Shown: positions 8,001 to 16,672, numbered from the stretch's first letter. The stretch is DNA of 25,040 bases from CAYVBN01 sp964538565 (GCA_964538565.1 CAZIGW010000015.1:1-25040), one strand, 5' to 3'. The notes: generated from the letters alone by a model not told the origin. Translations and numbers: made by a program.

Positions 8001-10490
8001 ATGTCGATCATCGCGAAGACCCTGCGCGCCGGGTGGCGCTGGGGGCGGGTGATTTGGGTTTGCCGCGTGTCGGTGCTGAGCGCGGGGGCGGGCGGCCTGC
8101 TGCTCGCGGGCACCCCGCAGGCGCGCGATTTCTTCGCCGATCTCGGGCTGTTCTGGTGGCAATGGCTTGCGTTCTTTGTTCTGGCGCTGGTGTGGGCCGG
8201 CGTCGTCCACAAGACGGCGCGCCGGGCGTTGCAGTACGACGACTGGGTGGCGGACGCGCACTGCCAGGGCGGGCTCTCTCCCGAACGGCGCGAGCAGCTT
8301 CGCGACGTCTACTACTGGCCGGCGCTGATCGTGCCGCGCCTTCTCGGCCTTTCGGTTCTCCTCTTCGTCGCGGGGGCGATCTGGCGCGCGCGCAGCAATC
8401 TCGTGCCGGTCGCCGGCGGATTGGCGGAGGCCGCCGAAGCGGTGACGCTCGAGAACTGGCTGCTTGCCGCAAGCCTCGTCGTCACCGTCGCCTTCGTCCT
8501 CGCCGTGTGGCGACGGCGCCTGATCGAACACCTGCTGGCGAAGACGATCTTCCAATGGCCTGTGCCGGAGCCGCCGCTGCTCGCCGGCCTGCTGCCGTTT
8601 CCTCTGCCGCTGCTGCGCTGGCGTCAAGGCGTGCGCAAGCCCGAGCCCCGTCGCACCACGGCCATTCGCCTCGGCGGCTTTCTGGTTTCCGCCGGCATCC
8701 TCGCCAGCTTCTTCGTGGCCCTAGTCGCGCCGCTCGCTATGGCCGAATGGCTGCCGCGCGTCCTGCTGGCGCCGCTGCTGTTCGGCGGCATCGTCTTCAT
8801 GCTCGGATGGATCGCCGCGTGGTCGCATCGCCTGGCGACACCCTTCCTGCTGCTGCTGGTTCTGCTTGCTTTCGGTTGTCTGTATCTGGCGTCCCGCTTC
8901 CACGACGTGCGCTGGATCGATCATGCGGCGAGCGCCTCGCCTGCGATGGGGGCGAGCCGGCAGATCACGCTGCCCGAGGCGGTCGCGCGCTGGAAGGCGG
9001 TCAATGCCTGCGACCCCGGGGCCGGGCCGCCATGCCCGCGGCCGATCCTGATCGCCGGCGCCGGCGGGGCGAGCCGCGCCGCCTTTCTCACCGCCACGGT
9101 GATCGGGTCGTTGATCGATCTCGGACAAACGCCTCGGGGCCGGCAAGCCTACGGCAACGTGCGCAATCGCATCTTCGCGCTGTCCACCGTGTCGGGCAGT
9201 TCGCTCGCCGCCGTCGTCATCCGCGCCGCGCTGTCCGACGCGCTCGAGGACGGGCATCCCGATCGCCCGCCTTGCCGGCAGGCGGTCGGCAGCCGCCCGT
9301 GGTTCCGCAGCATCGGCAACGCAGGTGAGCAAAACGTCGGGGCGGCCGATCCGACAGTATCGTGGCGCGACTGCTTCCAGTTGCTGCTTGCGGGGGATTT
9401 TCTCTCGCCGGTTCTGGTCGGACTGGTGTACCGCGACAATTTTCCCCTCGGCAACCCGGTGACGGGCCGTGCCCTCTGGACGGACCGTGCCGCGCTGCTG
9501 GAGCGGGGTTTCGAGCGCCGCTACCACGCGGTGACGACCGACGGCAGCCCGCGATCGTGTCGCGCTGCGCCGGGTCGCGGCCTCTGCCGGCCGTTCGGCT
9601 GGCATCCCGATCCGCGGACGGCCGGCGCCTGGCTGCCCTTGCTGTTCATCAACGGCACGTCGGTGCAGACCGGCCGGCGCATCATCACCGCCGACATCCC
9701 GATGGGCAGCGATGCCATTCCCGGACAGCCGCTGCTTCCGTTCGCCTACGACGTGAACGAGCTGCGTGTGCCCCCGACGTCGATGAAGACGAGCGACGGG
9801 ACGGAACACGGCGAGGATCTGCGACTGTCGACCGCCGCCACCATGAGCGCGCGCTTTCCGGTCATCTCTCCCCAGGGAAACCTGCGCGCTCTCACGGGAA
9901 ACCGCATCGACAGCGTGGTCGACGGCGGCTATTTCGAAAACGACGGCCTAGCCACGATCGCCGACGTGGCGGCGGCGCTGCGGGCGGACTTCCATCTCGA
10001 TCCGGTGGTGATCCGCATCGTCAACGAGCCGAGCCAGGCGGCGAACGAGGACCACTCGCTTGGCAAGGACCGTCCGCCCATGCCGGACGAGGCCGAACGC
10101 ACGCCGTTTGACGACATCGGGTCGATCTTCCGCGCCCTGACGGCGACGCGGTCGGGTCACGAGGACGGTCACGAGGCGTATCTCAAGTCCGTTCTCACCA
10201 ATCCGGATCGACTCTACGACGTCGGCGTCTACCCGCTGGCGCTCGAAGACCCGCAGATGCCCAGTCCGAAGCAGATGCTGGTGCCGCAGGCCAATCCGCT
10301 GTGCCGGCGAACCGTGACCACGAAGGCCGCAATGGAATTCGTGTCCATGAGCTGGTGGATGTCCCATCCGGTCCAGGCGTATCTCGACGCCCAGCTCTGC
10401 GTGCGCGCGAATTGGGAACGCCTGGCATGCGAGCTGCGCGAAGGGCGCGCCGGAGCGGCGGGGGCGACCTGTGAGCCGCTGCACGGTTGA
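8001..10490 (+). CDS. Polytopic membrane protein with patatin-like phospholipase domain
   Basis: This 829-aa protein has an N-terminal membrane region and a C-terminal patatin-like domain. Hydrophobic segments lie at about 17-37, 48-68, 110-130 and 150-172, with two or three more between about 220 and 295. The lipase half shows the glycine-rich oxyanion segment AGAGGASR at 352-359, a nucleophile-elbow region STVSGSSLAA with candidate Ser398, and the catalytic Asp in VVDGGYFENDG (Asp641). DGG-FEN is typical of this patatin subgroup. The elbow is degenerate: the usual GxSxG reads TVSGS. The start is ATG 8001, which has GGGAGGGG 7-8 nt upstream; the frame extends further but is Arg-rich noise there. 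Expected activity, by family, is acyl-ester hydrolysis of lipids at the inner membrane. The substrate is unknown. It stands alone, with roughly 460 bp and 790 bp of non-coding DNA on either side. Confidence 0.82.
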   Translation: MSIIAKTLRAGWRWGRVIWVCRVSVLSAGAGGLLLAGTPQARDFFADLGLFWWQWLAFFVLALVWAGVVHKTARRALQYDDWVADAHCQGGLSPERREQLRDVYYWPALIVPRLLGLSVLLFVAGAIWRARSNLVPVAGGLAEAAEAVTLENWLLAASLVVTVAFVLAVWRRRLIEHLLAKTIFQWPVPEPPLLAGLLPFPLPLLRWRQGVRKPEPRRTTAIRLGGFLVSAGILASFFVALVAPLAMAEWLPRVLLAPLLFGGIVFMLGWIAAWSHRLATPFLLLLVLLAFGCLYLASRFHDVRWIDHAASASPAMGASRQITLPEAVARWKAVNACDPGAGPPCPRPILIAGAGGASRAAFLTATVIGSLIDLGQTPRGRQAYGNVRNRIFALSTVSGSSLAAVVIRAALSDALEDGHPDRPPCRQAVGSRPWFRSIGNAGEQNVGAADPTVSWRDCFQLLLAGDFLSPVLVGLVYRDNFPLGNPVTGRALWTDRAALLERGFERRYHAVTTDGSPRSCRAAPGRGLCRPFGWHPDPRTAGAWLPLLFINGTSVQTGRRIITADIPMGSDAIPGQPLLPFAYDVNELRVPPTSMKTSDGTEHGEDLRLSTAATMSARFPVISPQGNLRALTGNRIDSVVDGGYFENDGLATIADVAAALRADFHLDPVVIRIVNEPSQAANEDHSLGKDRPPMPDEAERTPFDDIGSIFRALTATRSGHEDGHEAYLKSVLTNPDRLYDVGVYPLALEDPQMPSPKQMLVPQANPLCRRTVTTKAAMEFVSMSWWMSHPVQAYLDAQLCVRANWERLACELREGRAGAAGATCEPLHG

Positions 10491-11283
10491 AGGCGTGCAT
10501 GTTGCGGCGCGGGGCGGCCGCGCCACGGGCGTTGTCTCACGGCGCCGTTCAGCTCCGCGCCGGCGAGCAGCGCGCAGTTGACGGTGGAAATTTCCTCGCG
10601 ATGTGGACGACCTTACCGGAGCCTGTGGGCGTGTAACCGTAATCTGGCGTGCAAGCGCGCGCCGTGCTGAGCCATAAGCAGTTCATCGCGTGATCGAATT
10701 TTCGTCGGTGCGCCGTCGAACGATATCGTGCAGCGGAACTCTGCCTCACTAATGGCCCATTTCTCGGCGAATGAGGTGTTGCGTTCTGGGCTCGGCGGCG
10801 GCAGGTTTCATCGGTGGCTGGCGCGAGCCCGGTAGCGTTCGCGTTGTGCGGTCGGGGGGTACCGATGAAAGGGTGTGCGGAGCCCTGCGTTGCGGTCGAG
10901 GCCGCATCGAGAACTCGTGGCCGGGTTCGTTCGGGTCGACTTCGCTCTGACTTTTCTCGACTTTCCGATCTGCGACCGGCGGCATTCGCGCGATCCGCCG
11001 TTCCTTTGCGCAACGTCAGGACGGTTCTCGGCCGAGGGACGAACGGTCTTGTGTTCGCCCCGCTCGCATCCGCTCCGAAGGCATCGCCTCGCTCATTCGC
11101 GGTCGTCGCACCTCAATCATTTGTGGTTCGACATCCGCAGGCCGAGCGATGCAGGATGGCGTCCGGACGTCACTTTGGCGACGTCCGTGCCGCTGGATCG
11201 CCGCAACAACGGGCGACCGCAGGATCAAAGAACCGACCGATAATCGGCGCTGGCCGTCGGACGCGACGGCGGGGGAGGTGATC
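10491..11283. other. Long gene-free stretch between patatin-like and Sel1-like genes
   Basis: Nearly 800 bp hold no recognisable gene. Open frames exist on both strands (for example 10814-11281 plus) but their translations are Arg/Ser/Ala-rich with no family signature or good ribosome site. The base composition from about 10580 to 10780 is visibly less GC-rich than the coding DNA around it. Two inverted repeats are clear. One is GGCGCGG/CCGCGCC at 10506-10524, just after the patatin-like stop and without a T-tract. The other is CGGACGTC/GACGTCCG with an 8-nt spacer at 11164-11187, about 100 bp upstream of the next start. It may hold a small RNA, a long leader or a decayed gene. Confidence 0.5.
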
Positions 11284-12552
11284 ATGAGTGCTCCGGTGGA
11301 TCACGACGGCGATGTGAACAACCTGCTGCTCTATGCACCGCGGTGGGCGCGGGAGCGGCCGGAACGGCCGCAGGGCGGCACGGTCGAAGGCGCGACTGCG
11401 CGCGCAGAGCGCCAGCCAAGTGCTCTTCCACGTGCGCCGCGGCTGCCCGAAGCCGAGCTCGAGCGGCCGCTGGCCGTCGATCCGTCTCCCTTCGAGGGCG
11501 ATCTCGCCGTCAAGCAGCTGCGCACGCGTCAGTCGCTCGATCCGCAGCCCGTTCCTGAACCTCCGGAACGGGAGGGACGTGGCGCCGCGCTCGGCGTGGT
11601 CGCGCGCTTCACCATCGCAGCGGTTGCCGCTGCCGTAGCGGCATTCTTCTTTGTCGGCGTCATACCCCTGTCCCAGGAGCAGAACAGCCAGAACGGTTCG
11701 TCGTCGCTGCTGTCCTGGCTCTTGGGGTCGAGCGCCGTTTCGGTCGCGCAGGCGCCCGCACGGGCGCAGGCCCCGGCGCAGCCGCAAGTTGTCCACACCC
11801 AGTCGATCCAGCCGCCGGCGCAGGCTGCCCAGCCGCCGGCGCCGCAATCGATGCAAATGGCGAGCGCAACTCCGGAGCCGACGGTGCCGTTGCGTCAATC
11901 CGCACCGGCGCCGAAGCCGAAAGCCTTTCCGCAGCTGGTCGTGGAAGACCGCCGCGGCATGGTCAACGAGTCCATTCCGCTCGGCGTCGCCCTGAAGGGG
12001 CCGACCGCAGGTGCCTCGGTCGTGATGAACGGCCTCGTCAACGGCGCGCGGGTGAGCACCGGCGCGCCGGCCGGCGCAGGATCGTGGCGCATCGCTGCCC
12101 GGGACCTCGCCGACGCTGTCGTTCTTCCGCCCAGGGACTATGTGGGCGCGATGGACATCGGGGTCGACCTGCGCCTCTCCGACGACACGATCGCCGACAG
12201 CCGCGTGTTCCGCCTGGAGTGGATCGGCGCGCAGAGCCCGCAGTCGGCGCCGGTGGTGCGCACGCTCGATCCGGACGAGGTTGCGTCGTTGCTCAAGCGC
12301 GGCGAGGACTTCATCGCCATGGGCGACATCGCCGCCGCACGTCTGGTACTGAGGCGCGCCGCCGAGGCGCGCAACGCCCGCGCGGCGCTCGCGCTCGGCG
12401 CGACCTACGATCCGACGGTCCTGCGCCAGCTCAAGGTCGTGGGCTTCTCGCCCGACGTCGCGCAGGCGCGCGCCTGGTACGAGAAGGCGGCACAGTTCGG
12501 ATCCGCGGAAGCGAACCAGCGGCTCGATCAACTGGCGCAAGGGGGACGCTGA
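11284..12552 (+). CDS. Single-pass membrane protein with Sel1-like C-terminus
   Basis: This 422-aa protein has three parts. A polar, Arg/Pro-rich cytoplasmic N-terminus occupies about residues 1-100. One transmembrane helix follows (about 103-127, LGVVARF then an Ala/Val/Phe-rich core). The rest is extracytoplasmic: a Pro/Gln/Ala-rich linker (about 155-215), an unassigned beta-type domain (about 216-330), and a helical C-terminus. The C-terminus includes MGDIAAARLVLRRAAEA and a Sel1/TPR-like unit AQARAWYEKAAQFGSAEAN. Sel1 repeats mediate protein-protein contacts. The start is ATG 11284, which has GGGGGAGGTG just upstream; the longer frame from 11149 has no such support and crosses the 11164-11187 hairpin. 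Proteins of this architecture are common, uncharacterised genes in Rhizobiales. I cannot give a function beyond a likely scaffolding role in the envelope. Confidence 0.85.
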   Translation: MSAPVDHDGDVNNLLLYAPRWARERPERPQGGTVEGATARAERQPSALPRAPRLPEAELERPLAVDPSPFEGDLAVKQLRTRQSLDPQPVPEPPEREGRGAALGVVARFTIAAVAAAVAAFFFVGVIPLSQEQNSQNGSSSLLSWLLGSSAVSVAQAPARAQAPAQPQVVHTQSIQPPAQAAQPPAPQSMQMASATPEPTVPLRQSAPAPKPKAFPQLVVEDRRGMVNESIPLGVALKGPTAGASVVMNGLVNGARVSTGAPAGAGSWRIAARDLADAVVLPPRDYVGAMDIGVDLRLSDDTIADSRVFRLEWIGAQSPQSAPVVRTLDPDEVASLLKRGEDFIAMGDIAAARLVLRRAAEARNARAALALGATYDPTVLRQLKVVGFSPDVAQARAWYEKAAQFGSAEANQRLDQLAQGGR

Positions 12553-12578
12553 GCGTCGCTCGCCGTCCCGTCAGGCGA

Positions 12579-12926
12579 TCAAGGCTTTCCCTGCGCGGCC
12601 GGCACCTCACGGCCGCAAGCCCAGCTCCATCGGCCATAGCGCCACGGCGCGTACCAGCGTGCGCGGGACGGGAGTTCGGCCGGGGGGACGTCGAGACCGG
12701 ACGTTCCCCACGGATGGCAGCGCAGCAGCCGCGCGAGCGTCATCCATCCACCGGCCCACAGACCGAAGCGTCCGATCGCCTCATCGGCATATTCCGAGCA
12801 GGTTGGCAGATGTCTGCAATTCGCGCCCAGCAGCGGCGCGAGGGTATATTGGTACATCAAGATCAACGCTCGCCCGGCGAGGCGAGGCGCGCGAGCGGCG
12901 GCGTCCAGAAATTTCCTCATCGCCAT
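12579..12926 (-). CDS. yidD: Membrane protein insertion efficiency factor YidD
   Basis: This small protein assists YidC-dependent membrane insertion and sits peripherally at the inner membrane through an amphipathic N-terminus. It is 115 aa and of ordinary length. The family core is fully visible: ILMYQYTLAPLLG, then CRHLPTCSEYADEAI with its two conserved Cys residues, and WMTLARLLRCHPWG followed by GLDVPP. Start choices on the minus strand are GTG 12929, ATG 12926 and ATG 12920; none has a strong ribosome site, and ATG 12926 is chosen as the first ATG. In many bacteria yidD follows rnpA; here it is away from rpmH/rnpA. It converges on the Sel1-like gene with only 26 bp between stop codons. 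Confidence 0.93.
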   Translation of the reverse strand: MAMRKFLDAAARAPRLAGRALILMYQYTLAPLLGANCRHLPTCSEYADEAIGRFGLWAGGWMTLARLLRCHPWGTSGLDVPPAELPSRARWYAPWRYGRWSWACGREVPAAQGKP

Positions 12927-13209
12927 CACAGACTTACCAAAGTTCTCGGCAATCGAAGCGCCCGAGCGGCCTGGGTCCGGCCGTCACGGCGAAGGAACCG
13001 GGCTCTCCTGCCAAGATAGCGATCGTGGTCGAACCGCCACAATGGCTGGACAGGACTGATCATCAACAGGCGCGCGTCGGGACTGGACCGCAGGCCGGCA
13101 CGCGACTAGAGAAGAAGTGCACGGGCTTCGTCAGGCGATGCACAGCGCGACAGGCGCGCGGCGTCTCGAGCGGACGTCGATGACAACGCCGACGGGCAGA
13201 GGGGATTGA

Positions 13210-14526
13210 ATGGCTCGACTATGCCTGCTCGCTGGCATGATCGCGGCGCTGATGGCGCCCTGCGGTCCGCTGGGCGCGCGTGCAATCGCCGCCGAGGATT
13301 CCGGCGCCCAGGCCATGCGGTTCGCGTTGCGGCGCGAGGGACCCGCGAAAGCGTGCGGCGACCATTGCAAGACCTGGGTTTCCGCCAGCGGCAACATCAC
13401 CGCCGACACGCCGCGCGACTTCGAAGCCTTCGCACGACGGCACAATCTGCGCGGGATGACGATCGCGTTTGATTCCGACGGCGGTTCGGTGCTCGGCGCC
13501 CTTGCGCTCGGACGCGCGGTCCGACGGCTCGACATGACCACCACGGTGGGGCGCACCATCGAGATCGCTTCGCCGGCCAACGACCGCCGCGCCAAGCTCG
13601 ACCCGGCGGTCGACTGCGAATCCATGTGTGTGTTCCTGGTTCTGGCCGGCACGCACCGTTATGTTCCGTCGGAGGCGCGGCTGCGGGTGCACCAGATCTG
13701 GCTCGGCGACCGGCGCGACGACGCGGCCTCCGCGTCGTATTCCGCGCTCGATCTCATGGTGGTCCAACGCGACATCGGCCGCATCGTCCAGTACACGAAC
13801 GAGATGGGCGGCTCGCCCGATCTGATCGAGATGGCGCTGCGTATCCCGCCGTGGGAGCCGATGCACACCCTCACCGCCGAGGAAGTCCGTCACATGGGAC
13901 TCGCGACGGTGAACACGGCCTTCGGCCCGGCCGCCGTCGAGCCCGCCACCGCATCCGGCCCGACCGTCGCGTCGGCAGCGCCCACCAACGCGGCGGCGAT
14001 CCGCGGCTGGACCGTGTCGGAGCGGGGCTGGACGCTCATCGACAAGTCGGGCGAGCCCGTCTTGGCTCGCCGGCACATGCTCACGACCGAGGGCGAGGAC
14101 ATCGGCAGCTTCGACCTCATGCTGGGCTGCGGCGCCACCCGGGACAGCTACATTCTGACCTACATGGAAGTGCGGGACGGGCGCGAGGGTGCCGGGGCGC
14201 CGAAACCGTTGAAGTCTGTGGGGGTCTCGGTCGGAGACGAAACGCGCGCCTTGTCGGTCGCCTCCTCCGACCTTTCCGGAAAACCGGCGCGGCTGTTCTC
14301 GGTGGCGCGCGCCAAGGTGCCGGCGACGATGTTCGATGCGCTCGCCGACGGCGAGGGGCGCTCGATCGTCGTCACGACGCGCAACAAGGACGACGACACG
14401 ACCACCATCCGGGTCGGCAACTCCGGTGTGGCGCAGCACCTGCCCGAGCTCGGCGCGGCCTGCGCCAGCGCGCCGCGGGCGAGTCAAGTGCGCGCCGAAC
14501 TGCGCGTGGCGCCGAACGCGCGCTGA
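13210..14526 (+). CDS. Periplasmic ClpP-fold (crotonase-like) putative serine protease with unknown C-terminal domain
   Basis: This 438-aa protein has a signal peptide at about 1-27 (hydrophobic core with an ARAIA-AEDS-like cleavage site). Residues 55-235 follow the ClpP pattern. DSDGGSVLGALALG at 88-101 matches the ClpP substrate-groove Gly loop, CESMCVFLVLAG places Ser138 at the ClpP nucleophile, and VHQIW places His161 at the catalytic His (HQ in ClpP). LTAEEVRHMGLA corresponds to the segment after the catalytic Asp. That Asp is not obvious, so the protein may use a Ser-His dyad or another acid. Residues from about 255 onward form a separate domain I do not recognise, with few cysteines. 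The ATG at 13210 has AGAGGGG close upstream. It belongs with the poorly studied COG3904-like periplasmic proteins. Its neighbours are unrelated housekeeping genes on the opposite strand. Confidence 0.8.
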   Translation: MARLCLLAGMIAALMAPCGPLGARAIAAEDSGAQAMRFALRREGPAKACGDHCKTWVSASGNITADTPRDFEAFARRHNLRGMTIAFDSDGGSVLGALALGRAVRRLDMTTTVGRTIEIASPANDRRAKLDPAVDCESMCVFLVLAGTHRYVPSEARLRVHQIWLGDRRDDAASASYSALDLMVVQRDIGRIVQYTNEMGGSPDLIEMALRIPPWEPMHTLTAEEVRHMGLATVNTAFGPAAVEPATASGPTVASAAPTNAAAIRGWTVSERGWTLIDKSGEPVLARRHMLTTEGEDIGSFDLMLGCGATRDSYILTYMEVRDGREGAGAPKPLKSVGVSVGDETRALSVASSDLSGKPARLFSVARAKVPATMFDALADGEGRSIVVTTRNKDDDTTTIRVGNSGVAQHLPELGAACASAPRASQVRAELRVAPNAR

Positions 14527-14567
14527 TCTCGCGCGCGATCTTCACGGTCGAGAGTCCGGCGGACCCG

Positions 14568-15020
14568 TTATTGGGCGGCGAGGACGCCGCGCTTGGCCTC
14601 GATCTGCTCGATCGCGGAGACGACGGCGTCGAACGTCAACAGGGTCGAGGCGTGGCGCGCCTTGTAGTCGCGCACCGGTTCGAGCACGGCGATGTCGGCC
14701 CATTTTCCCGAGCCGGGCGGCGGGCCGTTTTCCTTGAGCATCTTCCAGACGGTCTCGCGCAGGCTGCGCAGTTCCTCGGCGGTCGAGCCGACGATGTGGT
14801 GCGCCATGATGGAGGAGGATGCCTGTCCGAGGGCGCAGGCCTTCACCTCGTGGGCGAAGTCGGTGACCGTTGCGCCGTCCATCTTGAGGTCGACCGTCAC
14901 GGTCGAGCCGCACAGCTTCGAGTGGGCGGTGGCCGTGGCGTCCGGGTCGGCCAACCGGCCCAGGCGGGGGATATTGCCGGCCAGTTCGAGGATGCGGCGG
15001 TTGTAGATCTCGTTGAGCAT
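14568..15020 (-). CDS. NifU/IscU-like iron-sulfur cluster scaffold protein (non-canonical)
   Basis: This 150-aa protein has the NifU_N fold that in IscU/SufU assembles Fe-S clusters. The family start pattern MLNEIYNRRILELAGNIP is present, followed by KLCGSTVTVDL with Cys37 and KACALGQASSSIMA with Cys62. Two canonical ligand positions differ: the Asp after CG (CGD in IscU) is Ser39, and the third Cys in the KxxC segment near the C-terminus is replaced (RHASTLLTF, His123/Ser125). The start at ATG 15020 gives the expected N-terminus, and a good promoter lies about 50 nt upstream. It is divergent from folE, which in many Rhizobiales is a conserved neighbour. It could be a dedicated scaffold or carrier rather than the main IscU/SufU. 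Function is inferred from fold only. Confidence 0.85.
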   Translation of the reverse strand: MLNEIYNRRILELAGNIPRLGRLADPDATATAHSKLCGSTVTVDLKMDGATVTDFAHEVKACALGQASSSIMAHHIVGSTAEELRSLRETVWKMLKENGPPPGSGKWADIAVLEPVRDYKARHASTLLTFDAVVSAIEQIEAKRGVLAAQ

Positions 15021-15074
15021 GGGGCGGGCGATGCGGTCGAGTGGGGCGCGCCGATTGTGTCCGGCCTGCTTTCG

Positions 15075-15103
15075 ACTATATAGGGACGTCCCGACCACGG
15101 CAA
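15075..15103 (-). promoter_or_regulatory. Predicted sigma-70-type promoter of the NifU-like gene
   Basis: On the minus strand, TTGCCG (15103-15098) and TATAGT (15080-15075) are separated by exactly 17 bp. They match TTGACA/TATAAT at four and five positions. The predicted transcript would start near 15068 and leave a leader of about 48 nt. The TATATAG stretch is conspicuous in this GC-rich DNA. Confidence 0.5.
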
Positions 15104-15312
15104 AATGGCCCCAGCCGTCCGGGGACGGACGCCTCGGGCGGGCGAGCCATGCGTGTTGGGAATGCGGCATCCGGCGATCTGTCGTGTGCCGGAAGACTGT
15201 TGCAAGTACTATCTGGGACGTTTGTTGACACGGGGCGCGTATCCGACGCGGCCACCCGGTGACACCCCCGGGGTCCGGCTTGCCGAGATCCCGGTCGAAC
15301 GGAGCGACCGCC

Positions 15313-15960
15313 ATGGACGCAGCAATCAAGAAATCCGCCAGCCCCTTGCCAGCCGACCTTCTGGCCGCTTCCGAAGGCGCCGCCGCGCGGCCCTCGCGCG
15401 AGGACGCCGAAGCGGCGGTGCGAACGCTGATCGCCTACGCGGGCGACGACCCGGCCCGCGAGGGGCTGCTCGACACCCCGCGGCGGGTCGTCTCGGCCTT
15501 TGAAGAGCTCTATGGCGGCTACCGCGAGAGCCCGGTGGACGTGCTTGACCGCACCTTCTCGGAAATCGGCTCCTATGACGATCTGGTCCTGGTGCGCGAC
15601 ATTCCGTTTCACTCGCATTGCGAGCACCACATGATGCCGTTCTACGGCAAGGCGCATGTCGCCTATCTGCCGGTCGAGCGGGTGGTGGGCCTGTCGAAGC
15701 TCGCGCGGCTGATCGACGTCTATGCGCGCCGGTTGCAGACGCAGGAGCACCTGACCTCGCAGATCGTCACCGCGATCGACGAAGTCCTCAAGCCGCGCGG
15801 CGTCGCCGTGATGATCGAGGCCGAGCATACCTGCATGTCGCTGCGCGGTGTGGAGAAGCCCGGCGCACTGACGATCACCACGCAGTTCACCGGCCATTTC
15901 CGCAACGATCCGACCGAGCAGGTGCGCTTCATCAGCCTGGTGCGCGGGAAAGAGCGCTGA
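15313..15960 (+). CDS. folE: GTP cyclohydrolase I
   Basis: This enzyme converts GTP to 7,8-dihydroneopterin triphosphate, the entry step of folate and pterin synthesis, as a cytoplasmic homodecamer. It is 215 aa. Zinc ligands are Cys103 and His106 in PFHSHCEHHMMPF and Cys174 in EAEHTCMSLRGV; these Cys residues show it is the zinc-dependent type I form. Catalytic His105 and the GLSKLARL and QEHLTSQI segments are present. The ATG at 15313 is chosen because GGAGCG lies just upstream (15301-15306); the longer frame from 15259 would add an unusual, unconserved extension. It is divergent from the NifU-like gene and is followed after 234 bp by hisI. A TTGACA at 15225-15230 could be its -35, but no matching -10 is seen. 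Confidence 0.97.
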   Translation: MDAAIKKSASPLPADLLAASEGAAARPSREDAEAAVRTLIAYAGDDPAREGLLDTPRRVVSAFEELYGGYRESPVDVLDRTFSEIGSYDDLVLVRDIPFHSHCEHHMMPFYGKAHVAYLPVERVVGLSKLARLIDVYARRLQTQEHLTSQIVTAIDEVLKPRGVAVMIEAEHTCMSLRGVEKPGALTITTQFTGHFRNDPTEQVRFISLVRGKER

Positions 15961-16194
15961 ACCGGGCGCTCCCATCGGGGGACGCTCCTCCACGATCGAC
16001 GAAGCCGGATGTTCATGCGCCGCCAGGCGGGGCGAGGAGGCCGTAGCCTTGCGCCCCGGGCGCCGATAAGTTGCCCCGGCCGGCAGGTTCGGTCGCGCCC
16101 GCCGGTCCGGCGGTCGCAGGCGCAAGGCAGCGGTGCGCCTCGGACTTGAGAGCAGGATCGCGCGCCGCAAGAGATCCGGTTGCGAGGAATTTCC

Positions 16195-16671
16195 GTGCCA
16201 GAAGACAGGACCTATTTCGCTTCGCGCGGCTCGACCAAAGAGATCGAGGACGGCCGCGCCCTCAGCCCCAAGTTCGACGCCAACGGCACTGTCACCTGCG
16301 TGGCGACCGACGCCTGGAGCGGCGAGGTGCTGATGGTGGCGCACATGAACGCCGAGGCGCTGGCGCGCACGATCGCGACCGGCGAGGCCTGGTACTTCAG
16401 CCGTTCGCGCAAGTCGTTGTGGCGCAAGGGGGAGCGCTCCGGCCACACCCAGCGCGTCGTCGAAATGCGGGTCGACTGCGACCAGGACGCGGTGTGGATC
16501 AGGGTCGAGCAGGCGGGAGCGGGCGCCTGCCACACCGGGCGCGCGTCGTGCTTCTATCGCGCGGTGCCGCTCGGCAAGATGCCCGAGCCATCGCTCCTCC
16601 TCGAACTCCGCGACGCCGAGCGGAAGTTCAGTCCCGAGTCCGTCTACGACAGTTCAAAAAAATCGCGCTGA
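16195..16671 (+). CDS. hisI: Phosphoribosyl-AMP cyclohydrolase
   Basis: This enzyme opens the adenine ring of phosphoribosyl-AMP in the third step of histidine synthesis. It is 158 aa and the monofunctional HisI form, with no HisE domain, as usual in alphaproteobacteria. The hallmark WYFSRSRKSLWRKGERSGH is at 66-84. The Mg-binding acidic motif DCDQD is at 94-98, and the zinc cysteines are Cys95, Cys112 (GACHTG) and Cys119 (SCFYR). GTG 16195 is chosen because GAGGAA at 16184-16189 sits 5 nt upstream. A TTG at 16180 is in frame but has no comparable ribosome site. It follows folE on the same strand and converges with the CitE-like gene, sharing a hairpin with it. Confidence 0.96.
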   Translation: MPEDRTYFASRGSTKEIEDGRALSPKFDANGTVTCVATDAWSGEVLMVAHMNAEALARTIATGEAWYFSRSRKSLWRKGERSGHTQRVVEMRVDCDQDAVWIRVEQAGAGACHTGRASCFYRAVPLGKMPEPSLLLELRDAERKFSPESVYDSSKKSR

Positions 16672-16672
16672 A

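Noticed and set aside
10814..11281. 155-codon plus-strand frame in the gene-free stretch
   Set aside because: There is no ribosome site, family signature or protein-like composition, and it overlaps the ribosome site of the next gene.
15225..15230. TTGACA as the -35 of a folE promoter
   Set aside because: No acceptable -10 hexamer follows at 16-18 bp, so no promoter is called.
16655..16662. Run of A near the end of hisI as a frameshift or slippage site
   Set aside because: It encodes ordinary C-terminal Lys residues just before the stop, and no extended frame continues; it more likely contributes to the minus-strand terminator.
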